NCBI GenBank assembly: GCA_905233845.1
Contig: CAJOFH010000016.1
Span: 1-47,597 of the forward strand
Reading direction: 5' to 3'
DNA length: 47,597 nt
From: an uncultured Muribaculaceae bacterium
GTDB taxonomy: Bacteria; Bacteroidota; Bacteroidia; Bacteroidales; Muribaculaceae
In this document: positions 8,901 through 17,453 of the stretch, in pieces
Layout of the letters: each line of letters opens with the position of its first letter
Position numbering within the stretch: the first letter of the stretch is position 1
The notes under the pieces: model-generated
The model's database searches: none
What the model was told of the DNA's origin: nothing
What the model saw: only the letters and a program-made list of their open reading frames with translations
Made by a program: the position numbers and the translations under genes

Positions 8901-9361
8901 CCTACTTCAAGTGAGATGGTGTCGCGCTCTATGTTGGCACGTGGAGCTACTTTCTCGGCAAGTGCCTCGGGGTAGGTCACTACCCATCGCAGGTCGCTGT
9001 CGCTGTGCCAACGGTTGAGCACCTCGGTGCGCAGAATTTCCATTGGTGCGTCGACTTGTCCGTACTTGATGTCGCGCTTGTAGCCCGAGGGGAACATGAG
9101 CACATTGTTCTCGCTGGTGAGCTGGCACAGGTCGTTGTAGAAATATCCCGCCTCGTCAAGGTCGTTGGCGATGATTAGATAAGGAGCTCCTGCTGTGGGC
9201 AGTGCGGTGAACAGCATAGACGGCGCCGAGCCAGCGAGTCCGTCGACTACCATAACTCGGTTGCGCTTGCCCGTCACCATCTTCTTGATGGCGTCGAGGC
9301 GCGTTTTTGTGTTTATTAGCCTGGCAAGGTCATTAAGCGATGTGTGGATGGAGGTTGCCAT
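5975..9361 (-). CDS. mfd: Transcription-repair coupling factor Mfd
   Basis: This DNA translocase pushes RNA polymerase stalled at a lesion off the template and recruits UvrA to start nucleotide excision repair. The 1128 residues include the UvrB-like N-terminal region with a degenerate nucleotide site (about 40-50). The RNA-polymerase-interacting region follows near 440-510 (HEDHGIGRFEGL). The helicase core has Walker A GDVGFGKT at 589-596, the DEEQ box at 690-693 and TMSATPIPRTL near 714. The C-terminal TRCF domain is complete. It begins two nucleotides after the stop of the protease gene, so the two are probably co-transcribed. Confidence 0.97.
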   Translation of the reverse strand: MATSIHTSLNDLARLINTKTRLDAIKKMVTGKRNRVMVVDGLAGSAPSMLFTALPTAGAPYLIIANDLDEAGYFYNDLCQLTSENNVLMFPSGYKRDIKYGQVDAPMEILRTEVLNRWHSDSDLRWVVTYPEALAEKVAPRANIERDTISLEVGKELDLTQVSIRLREQGFQEVDYVYEPGQFSLRGSILDVYSFSNEYPYRIDFFGDEIDSIRTFNVETQLSLEKLKSVSIINNTSSQAVDAGVSLLDYVGNDVMLVVRDITWLKQRVEAIGKESMSHSALEAQECDRDAMLKVVDVKQFIVSLNAMRRLEFYYGESMATGDAKLSLHCTPQGIYHKNFDLISQSFTHFLENGYTLYILSDSAKQIERLRVIFEDRHDEIKFTPVAMTLHEGWVDDDHKMCVFTDHQIFDRFHKYNLKSERARSGKLALSLKELNQIETGDFIVHEDHGIGRFEGLLRTSINGTMQEMIKLSYLNGDVIFVSIHALHKLSKYRGKEGVPPKLSKLGTGKWERIKSRTKGRLKDIARDLIKLYAQRREEKGFAYSPDGYLQQELEASFIYEDTPDQLLASQAVKADMERDKPMDRLVCGDVGFGKTEVAIRAAFKAAVDGKQTAVLVPTTVLAFQHYNTFSDRLKDFPVRVDYLSRARKPKDVKQIIADLAKGKIDIIIGTHKLIGKTVKFKDLGLLVVDEEQKFGVAVKDKLKQLKVNVDTLTMSATPIPRTLQFSLMGARDLSTINTPPANRYPILTSISTLDDDVVREAINFELSRNGQVFVVNNRIEPLLNLKAMINRLVPDARVVIAHGQMPPEQLEQRIIDFTNHDYDVLLATTIIESGIDMPNVNTIIINNAQNYGLSDLHQLRGRVGRSSRKAFCYLLVPPGVPLTTVARRRLQAIESFSDLGAGIHIAMQDLDIRGAGNLLGAEQSGFIADLGFETYQKILKEAVLELKTEEFADTYMEQMQEDSEVTGEELTDFAADCVIDTDLTLMFPSEYVPQENERISLYRELDNMESQRELDDFEERLRDRFGAIPDMGKELIRIVPLRRTARRLGIEKIALKNGQMYAYFVGDENKAYYQSPAFGRMLNYLQQNPLRCKLRQKNNKRSMLIANVTTILQALDILRTIAALPAL

Positions 9362-9363
9362 TG

Positions 9364-11097
9364 CTATTTCTTCGCTTTATTCTTGCCTTGATTCTTTTCT
9401 TGCTTGTTTTGTGAAGGCTTTGCTGCAGGAGCTAAGTTGAGAATTCTCTTATACTCTCCCTCCTTGTTGAAAATGTCGCTGGCTTGCTGAGTGCACTTGT
9501 CTTGCTTGAGGCCATAAATCATCTGGCCCTTCTGGAAATAGTAGCCCTTGATGATTTCCTTGGCAAGAATCTTCTCGATGTCGCTGCGATGCAAGTCGAG
9601 ATCCTTGTCGAGGTCGTGCTTGAGAAGTTTCTCGAGGCGGTCAAACTCGGCGCTTGTCTCGTCGTTGAGGTAGCCTTCGGCCTCGGCAGTCTTCTTCAAT
9701 GACGCGAAGCTGGTCTCGCACACCTTGTCATATTGGAACTTGTCGGGGTCGATGAATTTCTTGAAGTCGTTGAAAATCTCATCGGTGATGGTGAAATTCT
9801 CGGGAGTTGGGATAGTTGGGTGCTCCGAGGCATATTTCACGGCGTAGTCAAATGCCCAGCCGTCGCGCACGATGTTGTAGGCAAGGCGGCTGGCCTTGGC
9901 GGCTTCGATGGTGATGTCGGGCGTGATACCGCCACCGCTGGTGACCTTGCGACCATGAGCCGTGTAGAACACTTGGTCGGTGCTGTCGGTTACGTGTTTG
10001 GGTGTGCCGTCATCGTTTTTCTTGGAATAGTCAATCTCTTGTATCAAGCGCCCACTTGGAATGTAGTACTTTGAGACGGTGACCTTGAACAGTGCGTCAA
10101 AGGGCAGCTGACGAGTGGCTTGAACAAGTCCCTTGCCAAACGAGCGAGAGCCAATTACCACTGCTCGGTCAAAGTCTTGCAGAGCACCGGCAGTGATTTC
10201 GGCTGCCGAAGCGGTGCCACCGTCGATGAGCACTGCCAACGGGATTTCAGTGTCGACGGGCTCGTCGGTGGTCTTGAAGGTGCGCTCTTGCTGCTTGGTC
10301 TTGCCACGAGTCTGCAGCACTTGTGTGCCTTTAGGCACAAATAGACCCACAAGCTGAATGGCGCTGTCGAGCAGGCCTCCACCATTACCTCTCAGGTCGA
10401 GTACGATGTATTTCACTGCGGGATTGGCCTTCAGCTCAAGAAGAGCTTTCTTGACGTTGGCTGCCGAGTGCTCATTGTAGGTATCAAGAGCAATATAGCC
10501 AATGTTGCCATGAGTGACACCATAGTAGCTCACAGGGTCAACCTTGATTTTCTCACGAGTGATATAGAACGTCTTGATGCTGTCGGGGTCATATTTACGG
10601 GCGATAACCAGTTTGAGTTGGGTACTGGCTTGTCCTTTTAGTTGCTGGCTTACTTTGTCGCTACCCCAACCAGCAACCGAGTCGTTGTCAATCATCACAA
10701 TGCGATCACCGGGCTTTAGGCCAGCCTTGGCTGCAGGGCTGCCTTCGTAGGGCTCGCTGATGTAGACATTTCCGTTGCGCTCATAGATGTAGGAACCAAT
10801 ACCTCCATACTCGCCTGTGGAGATTACCATGAAGTCTTCTCTTGCCGAAGCTGGGATATACTCAGTGTAGGGGTCAACGTCGTCGAGCATGGCATTGATG
10901 GCAGTCTCCATCGACTTGTCGATGTCGATAGAGTCGACATAGAACATGTTGAGTTCCTTGAACAGACTGTTGAAAATGTCAAGGTTACGGGTGATGCGCG
11001 TGTCACGGCTGTTGTCGTCGGCAAAGGCTGTAGTTGTGGGGAAAGAAACAAAGACCAACGACAGCAATACAAGAATTTTTCCTATTTTATTGTTCAT
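9364..11097 (-). CDS. C-terminal processing peptidase, S41 family with PDZ domain
   Basis: This is a periplasmic or secreted serine protease of the CtpA/Prc type, which trims or degrades envelope proteins from their C-termini. The 577 residues begin with a signal peptide (about 1-26, ending AFA). A PDZ domain follows at about 90-165 (GIGSYIYERNGNVYISEP...GDRIVMID). The catalytic Ser is in GGTASAAEITAGAL (Ser297) and the Lys in SFGKGLVQ (Lys322), giving the Ser-Lys dyad of S41. A Lys-rich tail (NKQEKNQGKNKAKK) ends the protein. It leads the two-gene unit with mfd. Confidence 0.93.
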   Translation of the reverse strand: MNNKIGKILVLLSLVFVSFPTTTAFADDNSRDTRITRNLDIFNSLFKELNMFYVDSIDIDKSMETAINAMLDDVDPYTEYIPASAREDFMVISTGEYGGIGSYIYERNGNVYISEPYEGSPAAKAGLKPGDRIVMIDNDSVAGWGSDKVSQQLKGQASTQLKLVIARKYDPDSIKTFYITREKIKVDPVSYYGVTHGNIGYIALDTYNEHSAANVKKALLELKANPAVKYIVLDLRGNGGGLLDSAIQLVGLFVPKGTQVLQTRGKTKQQERTFKTTDEPVDTEIPLAVLIDGGTASAAEITAGALQDFDRAVVIGSRSFGKGLVQATRQLPFDALFKVTVSKYYIPSGRLIQEIDYSKKNDDGTPKHVTDSTDQVFYTAHGRKVTSGGGITPDITIEAAKASRLAYNIVRDGWAFDYAVKYASEHPTIPTPENFTITDEIFNDFKKFIDPDKFQYDKVCETSFASLKKTAEAEGYLNDETSAEFDRLEKLLKHDLDKDLDLHRSDIEKILAKEIIKGYYFQKGQMIYGLKQDKCTQQASDIFNKEGEYKRILNLAPAAKPSQNKQEKNQGKNKAKK

Positions 11098-11215
11098 ATT
11101 GATTAAGTGTCTTTTTTTGGACTGCTAAAGTACTACATATAGTTGGAATATCAGCTTAAAAAGAGCTTAAAAAATCCTTAAACAGCATTTTTTTTAAATA
11201 TTTTGTCTAAAAATA

Positions 11216-11246
11216 TTGCACAATTCAAATATTGGGTGTAATTTTG
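11216..11246 (+). promoter_or_regulatory. Promoter for the tRNA-Asn pair
   Basis: TTG at 11216-11218, a 20-nt spacer and TAATTTTG at 11239-11246 fit the Bacteroidetes consensus. The first tRNA starts 44 nt downstream. Confidence 0.8.
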
Positions 11247-11289
11247 CACCGCAATTCTCGAAAAGTCGAGTAAAAAACATTGCAAAACT

Positions 11290-11363
11290 GCTTCAATAGC
11301 TCAGTTGGTTAGAGCACCTGACTGTTAATCAGGGGGTCGTTGGTTCAAGTCCATCTTGAAGCG
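11290..11363 (+). tRNA. tRNA-Asn (GTT), copy 1
   Basis: The 74-nt sequence folds as a cloverleaf with acceptor arms GCTTCAA and TTGAAGC. The anticodon stem is CCTGA/TCAGG with loop CTGTTAA, giving anticodon GTT. CCA is not encoded. An identical copy follows after 39 nt. Confidence 0.97.
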
Positions 11364-11402
11364 CATTTTTTTCATAATTGGATAATTTTAGGGTTAAATG
11401 AT

Positions 11403-11476
11403 GCTTCAATAGCTCAGTTGGTTAGAGCACCTGACTGTTAATCAGGGGGTCGTTGGTTCAAGTCCATCTTGAAGCG
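11403..11476 (+). tRNA. tRNA-Asn (GTT), copy 2
   Basis: It is identical in sequence to the copy at 11290 and shares its promoter. A terminator hairpin follows directly. Confidence 0.97.
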
Positions 11477-11477
11477 C

Positions 11478-11519
11478 ATTAGGGCAGAGGTCGAATGAGA
11501 CCACTGCCCTAATTGTTTT
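11478..11519 (+). terminator. Terminator after the tRNA-Asn pair
   Basis: ATTAGGGCAG and CTGCCCTAAT pair and are extended by GGTC/GACC around a short loop. A T-rich TTGTTTT follows. The TTG of the next promoter lies in this tail. Confidence 0.75.
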
Positions 11520-11543
11520 ATCCGCATTTTTTTACTAATTTTG
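11513..11543 (+). promoter_or_regulatory. Promoter for the acyltransferase gene
   Basis: TTG at 11513-11515 and TAATTTTG at 11536-11543 are 20 nt apart. A palindromic ACTCGAG-TG-CTCGAGT lies in the leader before the start codon at 11604. Confidence 0.75.
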
Positions 11544-11603
11544 CGCCCAACATAAACACTAACACTCGAGTGCTCGAGTTTAAGATTTCTCGAATACACT
11601 ATT

Positions 11604-12584
11604 ATGATTCTTACAATAATCATATCACTGGCTCTTGTTGTTGGCATCACTCTCTCGTGGATGAGGGGTAATGGCGTTGTTAAGGATTTCGACGCCCGTC
11701 GCACGCTGCCGTTGCGTGGCATCGCAGCCATCGTGGTTGTGCTCTATCATGTGGCGGCAAACGTTCGCGAGGTGCCTGTGCTCAACCAGTTCTTGTGGTT
11801 TGGCGACATTGCGGTGTGTTTGTTCTTCTTCCTCTCGGGCTACGGACTCCTGGTCTCCTATAATAAAAAAGGTGACAATTATTTGCATGGTTTTCTCAAG
11901 CATCGGTTTGCCAAACTCTTGCCGCCGTTCCTTATTGCGGCGATAGGCTATGAGATTTACCAGTCTTTCCAGCCCGAACACAGCACCCTCGGCAGCATCA
12001 TGGCTATAGCCCATGGTGGCACTATACTGCCCGACTCATGGTTCGTGCTCACCATCATGGTTTATTATCTGCTGTTCTTCGCTTGCGCGCGTTTGTTCCG
12101 CAAGCCCCATGCACTCGTTGTCGCTTTGTGGTTCGCAAGCGTAGCGTATGTAGCTCTGTGCTATGGGTTGGGCTGGGATCAATATTGGTACAAGACGGTG
12201 TGCGCCATCAACGTGGGATTCACCTACGCGCTGTTCGAGGACAGAGTAAAAGCCGTCATCGCAACTCATCGCAATGCGCTGTTATGGGCATCGGCAGCGA
12301 TAGCTCTTGCGATAGTTGCATTTAGCCTCACGTCGGTAGTGCTTCCCGTCAGCTTCTTGATTCCCTTGCTGGTGGTGGCAGTGGTTTATGCCATGGGTAT
12401 GTGTCGCAGTCGAACGCTCGACTTCCTGGGCACCATCTCCTATGAAATCTATATTATGCAGTGCATCTGGCGACACAAACTCTACATCACCGCATCTATC
12501 CATTGGAGTGTTTATCTCATCTTAACGCTTGCAGTCACCATTCTCACAGCATGGCTTCTCCACCGCCTCTGCAAGAAAATTTAA
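11604..12584 (+). CDS. Acyltransferase family 3 membrane protein
   Basis: This 326-residue inner-membrane protein belongs to the OafA/acyltransferase-3 family, which moves acetyl or other acyl groups onto surface sugars. Residues 34-50 (TLPLRGIAAIVVVLYHV) carry the family Arg and catalytic-type His. FFFLSGYGLL near residue 75 is the second hallmark. About nine or ten hydrophobic helices follow, ending in a basic tail. No glycan gene cluster surrounds it, so the acceptor cannot be inferred. It has its own promoter and may run into lgt 113 nt downstream. Confidence 0.88.
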   Translation: MILTIIISLALVVGITLSWMRGNGVVKDFDARRTLPLRGIAAIVVVLYHVAANVREVPVLNQFLWFGDIAVCLFFFLSGYGLLVSYNKKGDNYLHGFLKHRFAKLLPPFLIAAIGYEIYQSFQPEHSTLGSIMAIAHGGTILPDSWFVLTIMVYYLLFFACARLFRKPHALVVALWFASVAYVALCYGLGWDQYWYKTVCAINVGFTYALFEDRVKAVIATHRNALLWASAAIALAIVAFSLTSVVLPVSFLIPLLVVAVVYAMGMCRSRTLDFLGTISYEIYIMQCIWRHKLYITASIHWSVYLILTLAVTILTAWLLHRLCKKI

Positions 12585-12697
12585 AAAACAGTAGTGCTAA
12601 AACCATGCGCGGCTCACATGTTACTTGCTACTTGGCCCTTGTTTGTTTTAGAATTTTTATCTAAATTTGTGGCGGTTTTTAAAAGACAGAAGACAAT

Positions 12698-13579
12698 ATG
12701 CTTAGTTTTATCACTTGGACAGCCAATCCCAATTTGCTCACCAGCCCCATCACTGTGAGGTGGTACGGACTAATGTTTGCCATTGGGTTTCTTGTTGGCT
12801 ACGAGATAGTTTACCGCATCTTCAAGCATGAAGGTGCTCCTGAGAAGTGGCTCGCTCCACTGTTTTTCTATGTTGTGATAGCCACTATTTTAGGAGCACG
12901 ACTTGGTCATGTGTTCTTCTATGACTGGAGTTACTATTCTCAGCATCCTGGCGACATCCTCAAGGTGTGGGAAGGTGGACTGGCAAGCCATGGCGGCACC
13001 ATAGGCATCATTATCGCCATCTTCATCTTCAGTTGGCATATTACCAAGAAAAGTGTGCTATGGATCCTCGACCGCCTGTGCATCCCCATCGGCTTTGTGG
13101 GGGCACTCATCCGCATAGGCAACCTTATGAACCACGAGATTTATGGTGGACCCACCGATCTTCCATGGGGCTTCCGTTTCATCGAGAATATCAACCAGTA
13201 TATGCAAGGCGCTGAGCCCGTCTTCACCCAGCCTTGTCACCCTACACAAATCTATGAGGCGTTGTGCTATCTGCTTGTCTTTGCACTGTGTATGTGGCTC
13301 TATTGGCGATGCAACGCCCAGGAGCGCCCTGGACTCATCTTGGGGTGGTTCTTCATTGGCATCTTTGGCACACGCTTCTTCATCGAGTTCCTCAAGAACG
13401 TGCAGGAGGCATGGGAGGTAGGAGTGCGCCAGTCGATAGGTCTCGACCAAGGGCAGTTACTCAGCATACCATTCGTAATTGCAGGTATTTGGCTCATAGT
13501 GCGCGCATTGCGTCGCCCACGCCAGAAACTGGAATATCCTAACGAATTCTCCGATTCTAAAGAGAAAAGCAAGAAGTAA
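12698..13579 (+). CDS. lgt: Prolipoprotein diacylglyceryl transferase
   Basis: Lgt moves diacylglycerol from phosphatidylglycerol to the lipobox Cys of prolipoproteins in the inner membrane, the first step of lipoprotein maturation. The 293 residues show the family pattern: TVRWYGLMFAIGF near the N-terminus and GGLASHGG near 92. The signature GALIRIGNLMNHEIYG lies near 135-150 and HPTQIYEAL near 181. There are seven or so membrane helices and a charged C-terminal tail. The C1 peptidase follows after 12 nt. Confidence 0.97.
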   Translation: MLSFITWTANPNLLTSPITVRWYGLMFAIGFLVGYEIVYRIFKHEGAPEKWLAPLFFYVVIATILGARLGHVFFYDWSYYSQHPGDILKVWEGGLASHGGTIGIIIAIFIFSWHITKKSVLWILDRLCIPIGFVGALIRIGNLMNHEIYGGPTDLPWGFRFIENINQYMQGAEPVFTQPCHPTQIYEALCYLLVFALCMWLYWRCNAQERPGLILGWFFIGIFGTRFFIEFLKNVQEAWEVGVRQSIGLDQGQLLSIPFVIAGIWLIVRALRRPRQKLEYPNEFSDSKEKSKK

Positions 13580-13591
13580 AACCCTAACTAT

Positions 13592-14809
13592 ATGAAAAAG
13601 ACAATCCTATTGCTCCTCGCGCTTGCATGCGTAGCAGGAGCTATTGCAGCACCCGACGATAAGAAAGCCACCGAGTCAAAACTAGTGTTCACCACAATCA
13701 AGGAGAATCCCATCACCTCTATCAAGAACCAGAACCGTAGTGGCACCTGTTGGGACTATGCTACAGTGGGCTACTTTGAAGGAGAAATACTCAAGAAGAC
13801 TGGCAAGACCTATGACTTATGTGAGATGTTTGTCGCCAATAAGAACTATTTGGACCAAGCCATCTACCATGTGCGAATGCATGGTTGCAGCCGATTCTCG
13901 GAGGGTGGCAGTGCCGACGATGTGCTGTGGGTGCTCGCTAATCATGGTATCTGCCCCGAGGAGGCTATGCCTGCTCCTGGCACGTTGATTGGTGACTCGT
14001 TGGCCAATTTCACAGAGTTCTTTAAGGTGCTCACACCCTATGTCGAGACCGTTGCAAAGAGCGATGCCAAGAAGCTCACGTCACAGTGGAAAGTGGGCGT
14101 GCAGGGCATACTCGACGCTTATCTTGGCAAATGTCCCGAGCGTTTCACCTATCAAGGCAAGGAATATACCCCCAAGTCGTTCTTTAACACCCTCCAGCTT
14201 GACCTTGACGACTACATCAGCGTCACAAGCTTCACGCATCATCCTTTTTACAGCTGGTTCAACATTGAGGCTCCTTATAAGTGGCGTCAACGCTTGAGCT
14301 ACAATGTCCCACTCGACGAGATGATGCGCCTCATCGATACGGCTCTAAATAACGGATACAACGTGTGCTGGGGTGGGGACGTGAGCGAGGATGGCTTCAC
14401 ACGCACTGGTCTTGGAATTGCTGCCGACATTGAGCATGCACCCGACCTCACAGGAAGCGATGCGGCAAGGTGGCTCAAGCTCAGTAATCAAGAGAAAGCT
14501 GAGTCGTTGAAGAAGATGGGTGCTCATACTCCCGAGCTCGTACCTACTCAAGAGCTACGCCAAGAACGTTTTGATAATTGGGAGTCGACCTACGACCACG
14601 TGATGGTCATCTTCGGCATCGCACGCGACCAGAATGGACGTGAATACTATATGGTAAAAAACTCGTGGGGCAAAACTGGCGAGTACGATGGCATTTGGTA
14701 CATGTCAAAGGCTTTCATGGCACTAAACACCACTTACGTCTTCTTCAATCGCAATGCCATTCCTGGAAAACTCAATGAGGCTTATTCACGAATTTTAATC
14801 AATAAATAA
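13592..14809 (+). CDS. Exported C1-family cysteine peptidase (aminopeptidase C-like)
   Basis: This 405-residue papain-superfamily enzyme resembles bleomycin hydrolase/PepC. A signal peptide covers about residues 1-20 (LACVAGAIAA). The catalytic Cys is Cys53 in NQNRSGTCWDYA with the oxyanion Gln just before it. The His is in YDHVMVIFGIA and the Asn in VKNSWG, all in the expected order. Unlike cytoplasmic PepC it should be exported to the periplasm or surface. It probably cleaves peptides. It lies close behind lgt and may be co-transcribed. Confidence 0.9.
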   Translation: MKKTILLLLALACVAGAIAAPDDKKATESKLVFTTIKENPITSIKNQNRSGTCWDYATVGYFEGEILKKTGKTYDLCEMFVANKNYLDQAIYHVRMHGCSRFSEGGSADDVLWVLANHGICPEEAMPAPGTLIGDSLANFTEFFKVLTPYVETVAKSDAKKLTSQWKVGVQGILDAYLGKCPERFTYQGKEYTPKSFFNTLQLDLDDYISVTSFTHHPFYSWFNIEAPYKWRQRLSYNVPLDEMMRLIDTALNNGYNVCWGGDVSEDGFTRTGLGIAADIEHAPDLTGSDAARWLKLSNQEKAESLKKMGAHTPELVPTQELRQERFDNWESTYDHVMVIFGIARDQNGREYYMVKNSWGKTGEYDGIWYMSKAFMALNTTYVFFNRNAIPGKLNEAYSRILINK

Positions 14810-14832
14810 TTCGTTGTTTCCACATTTTTATT

Positions 14833-14840
14833 TAACTTTG
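14833..14840 (+). promoter_or_regulatory. -7 element TAACTTTG before the SDR gene
   Basis: The octamer fits TANNTTTG and ends 27 nt before the ATG at 14868. The nearest TTG (14814-14816) is 16 nt away, closer than usual. Confidence 0.55.
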
Positions 14841-14867
14841 CAACTGTTACTATAAGCAAATAAAACA

Positions 14868-15743
14868 ATGAATAAGAACGATAACACTAAAGCACAGACT
14901 CCCAGCGCAGGTGATAAGCCTCTTTACATTGTCACTGGTGCTACTGGAGCAATGGGTAAAGTGATAGCAAAGCGCATCGCTTCTCAGGGCAAACCGTTGA
15001 TTCTTGCTTGCCGAGACCTTGACAAGGGAGAGAAACTAGTACAAGAACTAAAGGAAAAAACTCTAAACGACGACATCACAGCAATGCACCTCGACCTGAG
15101 CTCATTTGCCAGAGTCAAAGCCTTCGTTGCTGAACTTTCAGAGCTTAATAGGCCCATAGCGGCACTTATCAACAATTCGGCTGTTCTGTCGCGCAAGCGC
15201 AAGACCTCGGTTGACGGCTATGAGTTCACCATTCAGGTAAACTTCTTGAGCACCGTGCTGCTCTCGATGCTTATTGTGCCACTGTTCCAGGAAAAGGGCG
15301 GACGCATTGTGATGACAACTTCACTCATGCGTAATCTCACTTCGCTGCCTTATGAATTCCCTGCGGTGAACAACTTCGTGCCACTTACCACCTATGCTCA
15401 GAGCAAGTTGGCTCTCACACTATTCTCAATCTACATGTCGACGACACTGCGCACACGCCATGTGACAGTTAACTGTGCCGACCCAGGCATCATCAACGCC
15501 AGCATGCTCACTTTGAGCCACTGGCTTGACATGGTGCGCGACCGTGTGGGGCAAACCCTCATCCACAATCCAGAGGATGGCGCCATTGCGGTGATGCGTG
15601 CTCTTGAGTCAAGCGACACGGGCTTCATCTTCAAGGGCTTGGACCGACAGATGAAGACGAGCAGTCTGCTCAAGAACCGCGAGGTGTTCATCAAGTTATG
15701 CAATGACACCATGCGCATTATCAAGAAACAAATGCCTGATTAA
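14868..15743 (+). CDS. Short-chain dehydrogenase/reductase
   Basis: This 291-residue NAD(P)-dependent oxidoreductase has the Rossmann glycine motif TGATGAMG near residues 24-31 and a basic ACRDLDKGE segment that would favour NADP. It also has the NNSA motif and the catalytic YAQSK (Tyr and Lys), with MTTSL supplying the Ser region. The overall layout resembles retinol dehydrogenase or protochlorophyllide-reductase-like SDRs. The substrate cannot be told. A promoter lies just upstream. Confidence 0.9.
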   Translation: MNKNDNTKAQTPSAGDKPLYIVTGATGAMGKVIAKRIASQGKPLILACRDLDKGEKLVQELKEKTLNDDITAMHLDLSSFARVKAFVAELSELNRPIAALINNSAVLSRKRKTSVDGYEFTIQVNFLSTVLLSMLIVPLFQEKGGRIVMTTSLMRNLTSLPYEFPAVNNFVPLTTYAQSKLALTLFSIYMSTTLRTRHVTVNCADPGIINASMLTLSHWLDMVRDRVGQTLIHNPEDGAIAVMRALESSDTGFIFKGLDRQMKTSSLLKNREVFIKLCNDTMRIIKKQMPD

Positions 15744-15859
15744 TGTATAATTCAGAATGCACATTGCATAATTTGGCTGCGCCTGTTTAATGCTATTTAT
15801 AATCGGGCTGCGCCAGAGTAAATGCACGATGTGAAACGGTTCTTTTGCAAGAGGTTTTT
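15744..15859. other. Spacer with short dispersed repeats
   Basis: The spacer holds partial 7-nt repeat units (AATTCAG, AATGCAC) and two GGCTGCGCC mini-hairpins about 35 nt apart. No terminator is clear. Confidence 0.4.
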
Positions 15860-16498
15860 ATGACAGCCATTAAGGGTATCAAGAATCTGCTCTTCGATCA
15901 AGGAGGAGTGATTGTTGACATCGAGCGGAATCGCTGCCTCGATGAATTGAGGCTTTTGGGGATGGAAGCTCCAGAGCGATTGATAGGGCTATACAAGCAA
16001 GATGGCCCTTTCTTTGCGCTTGAGAACGGAGACATCACAATCAACGAGTTTCACGATGCCCTTAGACCTCTCATGCCTTCAGGAGTGACTGATGAGCAAA
16101 TGGACCATGCCTTCAGCTCGTTTATCGTTGGCATTCCCTTGCACCGATTGCAGTCGCTACGTGAGCTGCGCAAGCGCTACAAGACTTATATCCTATCAAA
16201 CACCAATCCACTCATGTTTGAGGGTGTGATAGCCCAAGCTTTTGCCCAGGAGGGCATGGATGTGAATGCCTACTTCGATGGTGTTACTGTTTCCTATATT
16301 GCCCACAGCAACAAGCCCGACCGCAAGATTTTTGATTATGCTATTGCCACAATGGGCATCAAGCCCGAGGAGACGCTCTTCTTTGACGATGGTCAAGAGA
16401 ATCTTGATGCGGCAGCTAAACTTGGTTTTAAGACGGTACTTGTAGAGCCAAGATGTGAGTTCATGGATATCATCAACCAAATGGAGGCAAGGTCATGA
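15860..16498 (+). CDS. HAD-family phosphatase (YihX-like)
   Basis: This enzyme of about 212 residues is a subfamily IA HAD hydrolase that removes phosphate from a small metabolite. Motif I is LLFDQGGVIVDIE; the second acidic residue is replaced by Gly, as in YihX-type members. Motif II is ILSNTNP, the Lys is in HSNKPDRKIF, and motif III is LFFDDGQENLDAA. I chose the ATG at 15860 over the TTG at 15845 because the family begins just before motif I. Its stop overlaps the start of ribF as ATGA, so the phosphatase might act on a flavin-pathway phosphate such as the one before lumazine; that is inference from position. Confidence 0.85.
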   Translation: MTAIKGIKNLLFDQGGVIVDIERNRCLDELRLLGMEAPERLIGLYKQDGPFFALENGDITINEFHDALRPLMPSGVTDEQMDHAFSSFIVGIPLHRLQSLRELRKRYKTYILSNTNPLMFEGVIAQAFAQEGMDVNAYFDGVTVSYIAHSNKPDRKIFDYAIATMGIKPEETLFFDDGQENLDAAAKLGFKTVLVEPRCEFMDIINQMEARS

Positions 16499-17442
16499 GG
16501 ATACTGGGCGCAAATGACCACTTGAGTGGAGAGAACGAGAGGCTAACGGCGACCATAGGTATGTTTGACGGCATGCACTTGGGCCACATCACTCTCATTA
16601 ACGCGCTCAAAGAGCAGACGGCTGTGCGGCAGCAGAGTTCGGCAATTGTTACATTCAAGCAACATCCACAGTTGGTTGTTAACCCAAATGGTAGCCCAAA
16701 GGTGCTGATGACGCTTGAAAAGAAAATTGAGGCTATCACCGAAACCTCCCCCGACTACCTTATCCTCCTCGACTTTGACGAGCGTCTGTCACAACTTACA
16801 GCGCGTGAGTTCATGGAATTCTTACACAATCAGTATAACATTACCACTTTGGTGATGGGCTACAACCACCGCTTCGGACACGAACGCAACGTCACCTTCG
16901 CTCACTATGTGGAGCAGGGACTTAAGGTGGGCATAGAAGTGGTGAAGGCTCCAGAGTATCTTGGAGAGTATGCTCCTGTAAGCTCCTCAATCGTTAGGCA
17001 GCTCATTGCTGGCGGTCGAGTGGAAGATGCTATGAACTGCATGGGACATCCGTTTGAGCTGGAGGGAAAGGTGATTCATGGCTTCCACAATGGACGAGGC
17101 ATTGGCTTCCCTACCGCAAACGTGGGCGACATCTCTCCCGAAGTGATTCTGCCCCATCTTGGTGCTTATGCTGTGATGGTGAAATTTGACAATCAGTGGC
17201 ATCAGGGAATGGTCAATATTGGTCGTCGCCCAACTCTTGACAATGGTGATGATGTGTCGATTGAGGTCAACATCTTCGACTTTGATGATGACATCTACGG
17301 TAAGGCCATCACGCTGCACTTCGTGCGCTTTTTGCGCCTGGAGTTCAAACTTGGCAGCATAGAGCAGCTGCGAGATCAACTCACCCATGACAAGCAGCTT
17401 TCCCGTCAAATTTTAGACAAATACATATCAAATAAATCATAA
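16495..17442 (+). CDS. ribF: Bifunctional riboflavin kinase/FMN adenylyltransferase
   Basis: RibF phosphorylates riboflavin to FMN and then adenylates it to FAD. The N-terminal FAD synthetase half shows TIGMFDGMHLGH and MGYNHRFGH, with SSSIVRQLI near 163-173. The C-terminal kinase half shows GKVIHGFHNGRGIGFPTANV and VNIGRRPT. The length of 315 residues is typical. It overlaps the HAD phosphatase by 4 nt and precedes upp by 11 nt, so the three probably form one unit. Confidence 0.97.
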   Translation: MRILGANDHLSGENERLTATIGMFDGMHLGHITLINALKEQTAVRQQSSAIVTFKQHPQLVVNPNGSPKVLMTLEKKIEAITETSPDYLILLDFDERLSQLTAREFMEFLHNQYNITTLVMGYNHRFGHERNVTFAHYVEQGLKVGIEVVKAPEYLGEYAPVSSSIVRQLIAGGRVEDAMNCMGHPFELEGKVIHGFHNGRGIGFPTANVGDISPEVILPHLGAYAVMVKFDNQWHQGMVNIGRRPTLDNGDDVSIEVNIFDFDDDIYGKAITLHFVRFLRLEFKLGSIEQLRDQLTHDKQLSRQILDKYISNKS

Positions 17443-17453
17443 ATTGAATAATT